Shown one piece after another: positions 20,701 through 29,504 of a stretch of 29,751 nt of DNA. Source of the stretch: Plantago elongata (Eukaryota > Streptophyta > Magnoliopsida > Lamiales > Plantaginaceae). The position numbers and the translations under genes were made by a program. The stretch lies in NCBI GenBank assembly GCA_036897095.1, contig JAYMSP010001675.1:1-29751 (forward strand). Reading direction: 5' to 3'. The notes under the pieces were generated by a model. It worked only from the letters and a program-made list of their open reading frames with translations. It was not told the origin of the DNA and made no database searches. The first letter of the stretch is position 1. Every line of letters begins with the position of its first letter.

Positions 20701-21427
20701 CTCCCAATAATAACAACAAATAAATATATTCAACTGAGACACAACATTGCCACAAAAAACAGATAGCAATTGAATTCCAACGACTGGAACTAAACAAGAG
20801 CGCAAAACAAATAACATCACCATACAAATCAGGGAACATACTCGTTTAAGCCTGTCCATGAGCCGTTCCTCATCAGTCATCAATTTCTTCCTCAAATTGA
20901 TCGCCCTACGAATCTCCCGTTGTGTCTTGCCTGACTCCCTCCGCATCCTCTGCTCCACTTTGCTCCTCATACTCTTGGCCGAAAACCATCGAGCTCCATC
21001 AAATGCATTCCAAGCTCTTACCAACTGAAACTCACTAGTCGAGCTTCTATTGCTTCTATTACAATGTATCAACTTTACGGGATCAACGCTTCTTAACTGA
21101 AGCTCGTTCCTGAACAATAGCAACAATTCACATCTCAAAAATTGGTTCTTTAACTCGTTTAGTGCATAATTAGCTGTCATAAGGAAAACCCACAACCCAA
21201 ATTTCTATTCCAGTGATTCAATTTCATAACATGGCTGGTTCTTAACTGAAACTCGTTTCTGAACAGGAATAAAAATGCAAAATTTGAAAATTTGGTCGAA
21301 ATAAACTGTTTAAAGCGAAATTACAAGAAAATGAATGGATAGAATAGTACCTATGATTGAGAAGAACAGAGCAAAGGGTCTTTAGGGATTGTTTCTGGAG
21401 ATTTTTGGCGTGAATTGCTATCATCAT
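17783..21427 (-). CDS. CFM9: CRM-domain RNA-binding protein, CFM9-like
   Basis: CRM (CRS1/YhbY) proteins bind RNA and act in organelle intron splicing; Arabidopsis CFM9 works in mitochondria. Four coding exons on the minus strand: 21351..21427, 20842..21109, 18726..19127 and 17783..18571. They give 511 residues, with GT-AG introns and matching phases throughout. The N-terminus, with few acidic residues, fits a mitochondrial presequence. Next come KSMRSKVEQRMRRESGKTQR and LMTDEERLMDRLKRAKKKVA. A single CRM domain follows at about residues 145-242: LTPEQLQAYRKIGFKNKNY, the GxxG loop GVRG (167-170), HWKFHETVQV, ARLSGGIVV and IIMFRGRNYRQP. The C-terminal half is acidic and Ser/Asp/Asn-rich (QNGGDDSDQEDLDKFIAEIE, WDSDEGEGQD) and ends SDDED. 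The start is the first of two adjacent ATGs. The 3' splice site of exon 2 has a nearby duplicate (see findings). Confidence 0.92.
19128..20841 (-). other. Intron 2 of the CFM9-type gene, with diverged internal duplications
   Basis: A 1714-bp intron with donor GTATGT and an acceptor ending TATAG. On the plus strand, CTGAGACAAAACATTACC...ATCGACTGGAACGAAACAAG (about 19842..19907) is repeated as CTGAGACACAACATTGCC...AACGACTGGAACTAAACAAG (about 20734..20800). AGTAGGCTTGAGCTGTAACA...ATATCAGAACATTAGTAA (about 19735) pairs with AGTAGAGGTGAGATGTAACA...ATATCAGAACATTAATAA (about 20215). Nothing coding is seen. Confidence 0.7.
21088..21320 (-). repeat. Tandem duplication spanning the intron 1 / exon 2 boundary
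   Basis: On the minus strand TGTTCAGGAACGAGCTTCAG (around 21109) and TGTTCAGAAACGAGTTTCAG (around 21258) are near copies 149 bp apart, with weaker similarity extending upstream of both. The exon-side copy is used in the gene model because only it continues in frame. Confidence 0.75.
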
Positions 21428-22308
21428 CTTCTTCAGTGCAATAGTCCCAAATTGCGAGCTGTTCTTGATTGGTTTGTGATTTCAAGGACACTACACAACT
21501 GGGGGTTTTAGGATTGAGGTTTAGTACTTTTCTACATTACATTTTACTACTTTATTTATCAGATATACCAACAAGGTCCACCATGTTTTAGTGGCATTTC
21601 TTAACCTATTATTAACTTTTTCTTCTAATATTTATAACTAGATCAATCTAAAAGAGTCAGAGTGCATTTACAAAATTAACTTTCCAACAAGTTAGCTGGT
21701 AACAAAACTAACTAAAAAATTAACTGGTAGATGTAAAGTTAGTTGGTAGTTGAAAAATTAATTGGTTAGTTAGTATTTTTTTTCCCAACAAACTAACTTT
21801 ATTAGGCATGGCTAAGAATATTACCGCAACATTATTAACTTTTAACCATTGAATCAAATCTTGGTTCAATCTCATCCGTTAATTAATTACTAATACGATG
21901 GGTTGTCGTACTGTCGCATAGTAACGTTGTATGACGTTGCAATATATTAAAATATATTATAAAGATTAATTACTTTACACCCTCTGTATTTTATATTTAA
22001 TAAGATATGCCTAATTATAATCTCAAACTATTTATACATTTGTGAAAATTTACAAATGACCCATTCCATCTTTAAGAGGAAGAAAATTCAAGCTGGAACT
22101 CGGGCCAAGGTTCTAACGATTATTCCGATGGAGCTTCAAGACACTTCCGTGGAGATGCAGTTGGCTTGAAGCTCACTTGTTTCTCTTTTTCGGTTTTTCC
22201 TCAACTGAAACTGCAACCTTGGGAGCATTGACGGGCGCAAAAGGACCAAATTCATAACTCTGTGTATTATCTTGCTTAATCAACACTCCATTATACTGTA
22301 GTTAACAA
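21428..22308. other. Upstream flank of the CFM9-type gene and intergenic DNA
   Basis: Presumed promoter and 5' UTR of the CFM9-type gene just beyond 21427. Around 21670..21805 there are repeated and inverted AACTAAC/GTTAGTT motifs; for example AAAGTTAGTT (21735) faces AACTAACTTT (about 21791). This could be a small MITE relic. No gene recognised. Confidence 0.4.
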
Positions 22309-22985
22309 TGTCAATAAAAATGAATCTAGATGGATCATTGATTCAGGTGCTTCTGATCATATTATATGTGATGAAAAACTCTTATACTCATAATATTAAG
22401 AAAATCGAAGATTCTGTTCAATGACCTAATCTGACTAAAATTTCAATTTCTCATACAAGAGACATTAAAATAGCATGAAATTGCATTTTGAGAAATGTTC
22501 TTTGTGTACCTACTTTTAAACCCAATCTTATATGGTGAACAAGGTGTGTAACAATAATGCTATTGGTTTTCTATTTATTAACAACTCTTATCATATTTTG
22601 CACCAAGTTGTTCATTGACTCAATCACTGACAAGGATTGGTCTGATTGAAGGAAAGAAAGGACTCTATCGAGTGAAGAATGAATTTCAATTACCTAAGGC
22701 ACTAGCCATTACCAATCAAGATGACCAAGATCAAGCTGTTGCAATTAGAGATCACTTATGACATTTTAGACTAGGTCATTTAAGTTCAAGTAGGCTTTCT
22801 ATTATATAGTCTTTTGATCCTAGTGTGTATAGCAAAAAGTTTTCTTACTGTGATGTTTGTATGCAAGGAAAGTAGAAGAAACTTCATTTTCCCATTAGAT
22901 GGATTCCTGAAAAGAAAGGTGCACCTTGTTGATATGAATAGCGCTTTCAATCCCTTTAAGCTATATGGATCTGACTTGAAATTCT
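22309..22985 (+). pseudogene. Ty1/copia retrotransposon pol fragment, degenerate
   Basis: Readable pieces in changing frames follow copia pol order. The aspartic protease site is WIIDSGASDHIICDE (from 22331; catalytic DSG). The GAG-pre-integrase segment includes GLIEGKKGLYRV and then HFRLGHLSSSRL, preceded by TGA where Trp is usual. The integrase zinc-binding end is CDVCMQGK, followed by a TAG stop and KLHFPI, then a weak NPFKLYGSDLKFWG. Reverse transcriptase and RNase H are absent. The reading breaks off where the TRIM-like repeat starts, suggesting that repeat inserted into or replaced the rest. Confidence 0.75.
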
Positions 22986-23013
22986 GGGGCATTACATCAC
23001 CCCCTCTTTAATT

Positions 23014-23033
23014 GTGCGACGTCCCCGTCGCAC
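23014..23033. other. Perfect hairpin in the TRIM-like repeat
   Basis: GTGCGACGTCCCCGTCGCAC: 8-bp stem, 4-base loop. Related repeats carry a similar self-complementary AGCGTCCTCGCT at the equivalent place, so this may be a conserved structural feature of the family. Confidence 0.6.
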
Positions 23034-23328
23034 CATTGTCCGGCCAACAGTCCACCCCTTGTGGGTTTTGGGTTGGCATGGCTCTGATATCATTTGTAAT
23101 GACCCGGTCACTAATTAATGGGCCGAGACGCGGCCCTTTGGACCGGCAAGATTAGGTGTGACTGTCCCACCAATCAATATGATATTGTCCGCTTTGGACC
23201 GGAGCCTAACACGAATTTTTCTTTTGGTTTCCCCAAAATGCCTCATACCATAGGAGAGTGATCGTCTACATATATACCCTTCATCCCTTCCACTCACAAG
23301 CGATATGGGATGTTGGGTATCACAATCT

Positions 23329-23340
23329 CCCCCCCCCCCC
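23329..23340. repeat. C12 homopolymer
   Basis: Uninterrupted run of 12 C at the start of the internal part of the TRIM-like repeat. Prone to length error in sequencing. Confidence 0.85.
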
Positions 23341-23654
23341 TTTAAATTCTCGCCGTCCTCATCCAGCTTTCTTGGGGGTTGTCCCGGGACCAACCATCCG
23401 TGCAGGACTCTAGAGTTGGCCCCTACGGGTTCAAAAGGTGGCTCCCACCGTCCATACAGTGTAGCATTTTGTCCCGCATGACACTTAGTTCCCGCAATTC
23501 CAAACAGTTCCGTACTGTCCGCTTTGAGCTGGAACCCAGCACGAATTTGTTTTTGAGTTTTTCCAAAAGGCTTTATATCATAGGAGAGTGGTGGTCTACA
23601 TATATACCCTTCATCCCTTCCACTCACAAGCGATGTGGGATGTTGGGCATTACA

Positions 23655-24470
23655 AGGTCTCGCTGAATGTAATTTTTATTTATCTCGAAGAATACCAAGA
23701 AAGAGGCATCCAAACAAATGAGTCATATTGAAGACCTTTTTGCACAAAAGTATCTGAAGACAAGGAGGAAAATCTCATTAGATAGTGACTTCCAGAAACA
23801 TAGCTTCTACTTATGTTTTGTTTACAAAACAAAGTTAGTAAGCTTCTGAGACAACAAGTTTATGAGAGATGGAACATTACAAACTTCAGAAAGCTGCATG
23901 CATCCGTTGAGATTACAGGACAAAATATAGTACAATGCGTTTATTGCTCTGATAGAAATATCTCTATCTTTTGCAGAAGTCTCTGAAAAGAGACTTACGC
24001 ATGGGAGTACTAATTTCAAGATATGAACATATTAAAACTGAAATATGTCTAACAGATACTATTCAAACAACTATCAAATTCATCTATATATATCATCACT
24101 TAAAAACTGAGAAATACACACACGAACTACACTCATAACCCTAACTTTCAAACAAGTATTCTCTCAATAAATCACTACGTTTTCCTCAAGCATTATGTTG
24201 CGACCTAAGCTTGAAGAATCTCTAGTAGTTCTAAGTGTCTTGATCCTTCAACAAGTATTGTTCTTTGTGAAAGAGTTGAATCTATAAATTACTACCTGAG
24301 CATTCATTCTCTTGAACAAATCTCATAAACTTAGGTCAGTAAAGAGCGAGCTACCATACATTGAATTAGTGTATTAAGTAGACTTGATTCTTCTAAGCTC
24401 TCTGAATATAACTGCAAAATTATACAAGAAGCTTACCTGACAAACAATATTATAACCAACACCATCAAGG
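23655..24470. other. Non-coding stretch, possibly retrotransposon debris
   Basis: No recognised coding domain; the minus-strand frame at 23822..24019 matches nothing I know. C/A-rich sequence after 24100 could belong to an LTR whose end is called next. Confidence 0.35.
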
Positions 24471-24471
24471 C

Positions 24472-24567
24472 GTACATGAAGTACTTGATTTGAGAAATTA
24501 AAGAATAACTCCAAGGTTATATTGAGTACATGAAATACTTGGCTCGTGAAGCTAAAGAATAACTCAT
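24472..24567. repeat. Direct repeat pair, 54-bp spacing
   Basis: GTACATGAAGTACTTGATTT...AAAGAATAACTC (24472..24511) recurs as GTACATGAAATACTTGGCTC...AAAGAATAACTC (24526..24565). Confidence 0.7.
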
Positions 24568-24800
24568 GGGGAACATTTGGTTGGGAACCATTTGTTTTAG
24601 GGATCTTAGAATAGGATTATTGTAAAGAGAATTTAATTATCTGCTCTAGTGATTCCAGGCTCAGAAAGTTCGGAGTGGATTAGTTGGAGGATTACGCCAC
24701 CTCCAGATATCAATACTACTTCCTGTGTTATTTACTTTCTATATTCATCTTTCAGCAACTTGCACACACATTTATTATTGCAAAGCACAAACTCATTTAT
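24560..24800 (+). mobile_element. Copia-like LTR 3' part
   Basis: AGGATCTTAGAATAGGATTATTGTAAAG-type leader sequence is followed by GGAGTGGATTAGTTGGAGG (24671..24689), ATTACGCCACCTCC and a C/T-rich tail. The pattern (GGAGTGGA...GCACCTCC...AACCAC) is common in the R-U5 part of plant copia LTRs. Limits and family are uncertain. Confidence 0.35.
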
Positions 24801-24931
24801 CTATCACAAAGTCTTCCGCTCCTTGAAACCGTGTTTAATTATCGACAAAAGCTTGAAAATACTATGCAAACCCCCACTAGTCTTTCACTTTATCATTATA
24901 TGAACCAACATTTTTTATCCACTTCTTTGGA

Positions 24932-25376
24932 GTCATTGTGATGCGCAGATACCACTTTGCACTCATTGAAAAATATACCACTTTGCACTCATTGAAAAAT
25001 TTAATCCACAACTTTCAGTGGCAAATTATATACTAATTTGTACTTAATTTTATACTAAGGGTACTTATAAGTGCTTTTAATAACTCCTTCGCCTTATATA
25101 TCAATATAATTATTGATTTGGTAGTTAGTCAACAAATTTTGACCTCCATCTCACCAAGATAAAAAATTATAAAAATATATTTAATAATTCAATAAATTAT
25201 ATAGAAATAAAAATAATTATAGATTACAAAGTATCAACAATAAAAAAAAATTTAAAAAATGAGATAAAATTTCAAAAAAGGTTTTAATTTTGAAAGTTGC
25301 ACAATTAAAATTATCCTGAAAGTTGTGGATTAAATTTTTCAACAAGTGTAAAGTGTTGTTTGCACATCACAATGAC
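24932..25376. mobile_element. MITE with about 60-bp terminal inverted repeats
   Basis: The left end, GTCATTGTGATGCGCA...CTCATTGAAAAATTTAATCC then ACAACTTTCA (24932..25017), is matched by the reverse complement of 25317..25376: GTCATTGTGATGTGCA...CTTGTTGAAAAATTTAATCC then ACAACTTTCA. The interior is AT-rich and non-coding. The left repeat is longer because ATACCACTTTGCACTCATTG is present twice in tandem (24949 and 24974). Total is 445 bp. No clear target-site duplication, so the superfamily (Mutator- or hAT-like) is open. Confidence 0.75.
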
Positions 25377-25761
25377 CCAAAAAGATAGACCAAAAGTGCC
25401 TTTCTACCGACATATTTCTTCTCGCAAATGCTTCTCTGCTAAAATCTGACAAACCGGAAGCTAAGTTGTAGTTCGGTCAGGTTGATCTTATTTGCTGCAC
25501 TCTGTTCTCAGGGCCATGCTGTTCTTGGATTTCATTAAGAAAGATTCAAGTGAATGTACTCATAAAAAAATTATCACAGAGAAATTGGATGAATAGAGAT
25601 TAGGTATTACAAATTAAAATCCATATATTATTTGATTTGATCGATGAGGTCACCAACCAGTCTTAATTGATGTTGATATATAAAACCTAACATAATTATA
25701 AGTTCAAATCTAACGTACATATGCATAATATATATCTAGACAAGCATTTATTTGCAGTGAA
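25377..25761. other. 3' flank of the LRR gene
   Basis: Presumed 3' UTR (minus strand) and intergenic DNA; nothing else seen. Confidence 0.5.
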
Positions 25762-27012
25762 TTATAAATTTCTAACACACTCAGAATGAGGCCTTTGCCC
25801 CCCTACACACATGTTTGCCTCAGTGGAACAGTTCTTAAAACAATTATGTGAAATGCTTCCTCTTACTTCATTGTTCTTGAACGCGTTCGGCACTTTTCCC
25901 TCCAGCAAGTTGTAGTCCAGAAACAGGCTTCTCCAGCTCCTCCCGAGTTGTTCCCCGTATTGCCTTGGTATCTCGCCTCTGAACAGATTGTGTCCCAAAT
26001 TTACATCACTCAGGTTCTCATATGTTACCAAATTGACTGGCAAATGCCCATGAATCCTATTGCCTTGTGCCTCAAGCACCTGGAGCTGGTTAGGTGTGCT
26101 GGCCGATATCTTCAACACTGAAATTGTGGTGAACATATTGTATGAGATGTTCAATAGACTCACTTCTGGTAGAGTAAAAACTTCCTGGCTTATTTCCCCT
26201 GATAGCTTGTTGTCACTAAGATCCAGTGTTTGCAGCCGCCGAAGCTTGTTCACTGGTGAAATGTGGCCGTAAAGTAAGTTGTGAGATAGAGAGAGTGTAG
26301 TTAAATCTTTAGGAAGAGTTGGGATATCCCCATAAAACTGGTTACTGCTCAAATCCAGTGTCTTGAGCTGCCAGATAGCTATAAGATCTGGGAGTCTACC
26401 AGTGAACTCGTTGTTGGCTAGCGATAACTCTGTCAGGCTTCTTAATTTAGATATAGCAGATGGGATCGTGCCTGATAATTTGTTCTTGGAGAGATCTACA
26501 GTTTCCAGGGTTTTCAGGCTGTAGAAATCATCAGGAATGCTTCCGTAAAAGAAATTATCCGACAGGAGAAGCGATTTTATTTTCTTCAAATTTACAATGG
26601 AAGGTGGTATTGTACCACGGAACTTGTTGTGCTTCACGTTCAACGTGGTGAGCTCGGATAGATTCCCAAGCTGGGAAGGAAGAAACCCTTCAAGTCCATC
26701 TCCTTCAAGGTCAATTCCTGTCACTCGGCTACTGGAATTACCACCGTCTTCATGAATGTCACATGTAACACCGAAGAAATGCACACCTGTGGTCTCACAT
26801 GGATCAGTGGCGAAATCCCATGTGTTGAGAAAGGAACTGCTGGAGATGGAAGCTGGATCGATAGCGTCCCTCATATCGTGTAGAACTGCGATATCGGATT
26901 CCAGGGTTTTGGAATCAGCTGGTTTTGAGATTTGGATGATGAGTAGCAAAATACCAAGGACAGCAAAAATAGTTGTGTAAGTGAATTGTGTAGATGTAGC
27001 CATGGCAGACAT
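25762..27012 (-). CDS. Secreted leucine-rich-repeat protein without kinase domain
   Basis: A single exon of 416 residues. A hydrophobic stretch at about residues 15-27 fits a signal peptide. The LRR N-terminal cap follows at about 37-85, with WDFATDPC and FFGVTC. About ten plant extracellular-type repeats run from about 98 to 375, for example GNLSELTTLNVKHNKFRGTI, LETVDLSKNKLSGTIPSAIS and LKTLDLSSNQFYGDIP. The C-terminal cap has four Cys (residues 391, 395, 402, 412). There is no transmembrane segment and no kinase, so it is probably apoplastic or wall-associated. It resembles plant LRR proteins of the DRT100/RLP-like sort. Such proteins act as ligand-binding partners or polygalacturonase-inhibitor-like proteins, but function here is unknown. 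A second ATG at residue 4 has the better context (GCCATGG). Confidence 0.9.
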   Translation of the reverse strand: MSAMATSTQFTYTTIFAVLGILLLIIQISKPADSKTLESDIAVLHDMRDAIDPASISSSSFLNTWDFATDPCETTGVHFFGVTCDIHEDGGNSSSRVTGIDLEGDGLEGFLPSQLGNLSELTTLNVKHNKFRGTIPPSIVNLKKIKSLLLSDNFFYGSIPDDFYSLKTLETVDLSKNKLSGTIPSAISKLRSLTELSLANNEFTGRLPDLIAIWQLKTLDLSSNQFYGDIPTLPKDLTTLSLSHNLLYGHISPVNKLRRLQTLDLSDNKLSGEISQEVFTLPEVSLLNISYNMFTTISVLKISASTPNQLQVLEAQGNRIHGHLPVNLVTYENLSDVNLGHNLFRGEIPRQYGEQLGRSWRSLFLDYNLLEGKVPNAFKNNEVRGSISHNCFKNCSTEANMCVGGQRPHSECVRNL

Positions 27013-27066
27013 TTAATCTATCTATCTTGGATACTTATTGGATGGCAAGTAGTAGATTGTGTCCTA

Positions 27067-27075
27067 ATTTATAAG
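27067..27075 (-). promoter_or_regulatory. Probable TATA box of the LRR gene
   Basis: CTTATAAAT on the minus strand, about 55-63 bp upstream of the first ATG. This leaves room for a short 5' UTR of roughly 25-30 bases. Confidence 0.55.
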
Positions 27076-27354
27076 GAATCACATCAATCTATTAAACCGT
27101 ACCTTAACTTCACATGCCAAATGTGTTGGGAATTACTTAAATTGAAGTTGGTTGCAAATGTAAAGATTGCTGCCTGTTTATTTCTTTAGTTGCTTGCTAA
27201 CCATTCGCCTACTATAATTCTATTCTTTTGAAACATTCACATGTATAAGACCTTAATCAAAAGGGACATCATCTTTGTGTTCTTGTATGGAGGCCATACA
27301 AAGAGTCTGAAAATCATACGAAGACACTACTATAGTTCTATACTTCTATGTACT
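27076..27354. other. Upstream region of the LRR gene
   Basis: No gene; no regulatory site beyond the TATA box that I can support. Confidence 0.4.
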
Positions 27355-27355
27355 A

Positions 27356-27400
27356 CTAGTACTAACCCAACCCGTGGCATCACCGTGGCGATGCCACGGG
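27356..27400 (-). mobile_element. Helitron 3' terminus
   Basis: On the minus strand a perfect hairpin (CCCGTGGCATC at 27400..27390, loop of 8, GATGCCACGGG at 27381..27371) is followed by an 11-base spacer (27370..27360), then CTAG (27359..27356) and T. This is the standard Helitron 3' structure: hairpin, 10-12 bases, CTRR, with insertion before T. The element body would extend to higher coordinates. I could not locate its 5' TC end. Confidence 0.65.
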
Positions 27401-27546
27401 ATGGTTTACTTTGTAAAGTTATTCACCATTCATGACAGCGTAAAGGTCGTAACACTGGCTTCATTTTATATTAGTTGGATAGGTGATGTGTAAAGTCTGT
27501 TCTAACATTGGCCTTGGACATGTACTGTAACTGTAGTTCTACTTTT

Positions 27547-27976
27547 CTGACCTTTTAGAGTGATATGTAAGTCGCCTGCAGCTTCTCTCAAGCCACCTTG
27601 ATTGCTTATTGCAACTCAACTCAATCATGCGTTTCTTTTTAAAATGTGAGTGTTTTTTTAATTTTTGCACCATCAGTCAATCTGCTTGTATTAGAACATG
27701 TAGGATGTAGCAGGCAGTTAACTTTATACTTATAGCCTCTCAGTGGCTTACTTCATATGTCATGGTGTCATTATTCATATGTAGCTATCTGCTGCTAGCA
27801 TATTTCCAACGAAATATGCGATTCTGCTTCGCTGACCTTTTAGATCGATATATAAGTTGTCTGCCGCATATTCAACTCAATAATGTTTTCTTTTTGGATA
27901 TGTGAACTGTATTTATTTTCGCACCAGCTATTTAATCTACTTGTATTTGAAAATGTGTATTCTATAATGTAGTGAT
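27547..27976. repeat. Diverged direct repeat, 285-bp spacing
   Basis: CTGACCTTTTAGAGTGATAT (27547) recurs as CTGACCTTTTAGATCGATAT (27832). The similarity continues through GTAAGTCGCCTGC / ATAAGTTGTCTGC, CAACTCAAT(C/A)ATG, TTTCTTTTT, TTTT(G/C)GCACCA and CTTGTATT. The first copy has about 33 extra bases. This lies within the putative Helitron body. Confidence 0.7.
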
Positions 27977-28540
27977 ACTGATCGAAGTCGACCTTTTTAT
28001 AATTTTATGCAATTGGAATTTTGTGTTACGTTGAATTGAATATCAAACTAGTCTTTATAAAACTAGCCATGGTTTTTTCTCTGCTGATGGAGCTTGAAAG
28101 AAACCTTCATTTGGGTACATTATGATCGGGGTTCGTAAACACGACCACCATTTTCAGCCGATTACACTAGTGTTGCCCGGACATATATAATGGACCGGGC
28201 AGGAGGTTGAGCAATTAAGCGTCAAGCCCAGCCCAATTGTATTTTACCATACACAAGATTAATTATGCCCAAGTGCACAAGAATTCTTCAAAATCATACC
28301 ATACAGCTCCTTAGCGTGAACAAAATGTGCCCAATTGCCGTTAGTCGAGAACGCATCAAAGTGCAATGCAATTAAATAGATTGAAAATGCTATTTATATC
28401 AACAAATTACAACTTAATTTTTAAAAAATTCATTCATAAGATTTTTTTTTTCTGAAGTATTAATTTTGTAATGGTAACCAACTGAATAGTATATCGGTTC
28501 ATACACGAGTAAAGATAAATTGTGCAGGAAATGACATGTG
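27977..28540. other. Non-coding stretch with a TATA-containing inverted repeat
   Basis: GCCCGG (28175..28180) and CCGGGC (28195..28200) bracket ACATATATAATGGA. No gene recognised. Confidence 0.4.
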
Positions 28541-29001
28541 TTGGGGTTAAAGTTGTTGGTATAACGGTCGGATTATACTCCAAATATATGCAGCGGAATT
28601 TTAAAAAAAATTATAGACCAACATGATAACAATAATTTAACGTGCTAGAAAGTAAATAAACGAAGTTTACTCTAATAACTTCGACTGATGCTAGCGGTCT
28701 GCAACTCGTCATCAGCAGATTCAAATATGCTCCTTTCGTGATTGCAACTCCATCTTCGAGTTCCTCTCGAAGTGGGTTTCCACTCCTCGTACAAATCCAT
28801 ACTGTTTGTTGCTGCGTCAAAACTTCGATATTCACAAAAATTCATTTTACTAAGAAGAACGCTAGGATGTTCTTTTGTTCGGATGTGAAGAATATGATAT
28901 TAATTGTTTATTGAAGAACATATCAAATCAATTCTTCTAACGTTTTTGTCACTTGGTAAATCTATATTTCTCAAAGAAAATATCGTTATCTACTGTTTTA
29001 A
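28541..29001. mobile_element. Possible LTR-type sequence
   Basis: TGTTGGTATAACGGTCGGAT (from about 28552) followed by CAGCGGAATTTTAAAAAA resembles LTR-edge sequence of plant copia elements, which often carry a GCAGCGGAA motif. No second LTR or domain is present. The minus-strand open frame at 28611..28835 is not recognised. Confidence 0.22.
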
Positions 29002-29025
29002 CACTACATAAAAACAGCGTTTTAG

Positions 29026-29260
29026 TAACGGAATTTCTAACGGAAATTGAGGTTTCTAACGAAATTTCTAACGGGCAAAACATCGTGAGAAACAAGTCGT
29101 GAGAAACAATTTCTAACGGAACTTTTCTTCTCTAATGGAATTTCTAACGGAATATAGAAATCCCTTAGAAAATACGGTTCCGGTTCAAACTGGAACCGGC
29201 CAGAATTTCTAACGGAATGTTCATATTCCGTTAGAAACTTTAACATTCCGTTAGAATCTG
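29026..29260. repeat. Subterminal repeat array of the CACTA element
   Basis: TTTCTAACG(G/A) occurs at least six times in direct orientation (near 29035, 29051, 29063, 29112, 29141, 29206), and CCGTTAGAA twice inverted (near 29227 and 29248). TTTCTAACGGAAT (29206..29218) and ATTCCGTTAGAAA (29225..29237) form a perfect 13-bp stem with a 6-base loop. A second hairpin lies at 29175..29198 (CGGTTCCGGTT...ACTGGAACCG). Confidence 0.75.
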
Positions 29261-29390
29261 TGTATTTAAAAAAAAATTAATTTACAAATATAATTTTTTT
29301 ATCACAAATATAATTTATATATATGGAAATTTAAAAGCACACAATTTTAATGGCACAAATATAATTATAATTTATATATATCGTATAAAT

Positions 29391-29478
29391 TTATCCGTAC
29401 ATCAAATAAAATCTACAAACTAGAGGGTGGTAGATTATCCGTACATCAAATAAAACCTACGAACTAGAGGGTGGTGGG
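29391..29478. repeat. Tandem repeat, 44-bp period, two copies
   Basis: TTATCCGTACATCAAATAAA starts at 29391 and again at 29435, each followed by A(A/C)CTAC(A/G)AACTAGAGGGTGG-like sequence. Confidence 0.8.
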
Positions 29479-29504
29479 GGTGGAGTGTATGTGGTCATAA
29501 ATTG

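Larger units (their letters stand above)
22986..23654 (+). mobile_element. TRIM-like repeat with two related 141-bp end segments
   Basis: 23184..23324 and 23514..23654 are related 141-bp copies, 330 bp apart. Each starts (A/A)(T/C)TGTCCGCTTTG and contains CATAGGAGAGTG, GTCTACATATATACCCTTC, and ends near GATGTTGGG. Upstream lies GGCTCTGATATCATTTGTAA (from 23080), then GACCCGGTC. The whole resembles a widespread plant repeat that reads ...CTCTGATACCATTTGTAACGGCCC...ATTGTCCGCTTTGG...GATGTGGGATCTCACA, probably a short non-autonomous LTR element. There is no coding capacity; the minus-strand open frame over it is a shadow. Confidence 0.6.

Noticed and set aside
23115..23627. 170-codon minus-strand frame in the TRIM-like repeat
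   Set aside because: It runs through both repeat copies and translates the repeated DNA twice (SGRDEGYICR appears twice); no domain and no independent coding signal.
26060..26980. Plus-strand frames inside the LRR gene
   Set aside because: Antisense shadows of the LRR coding sequence.
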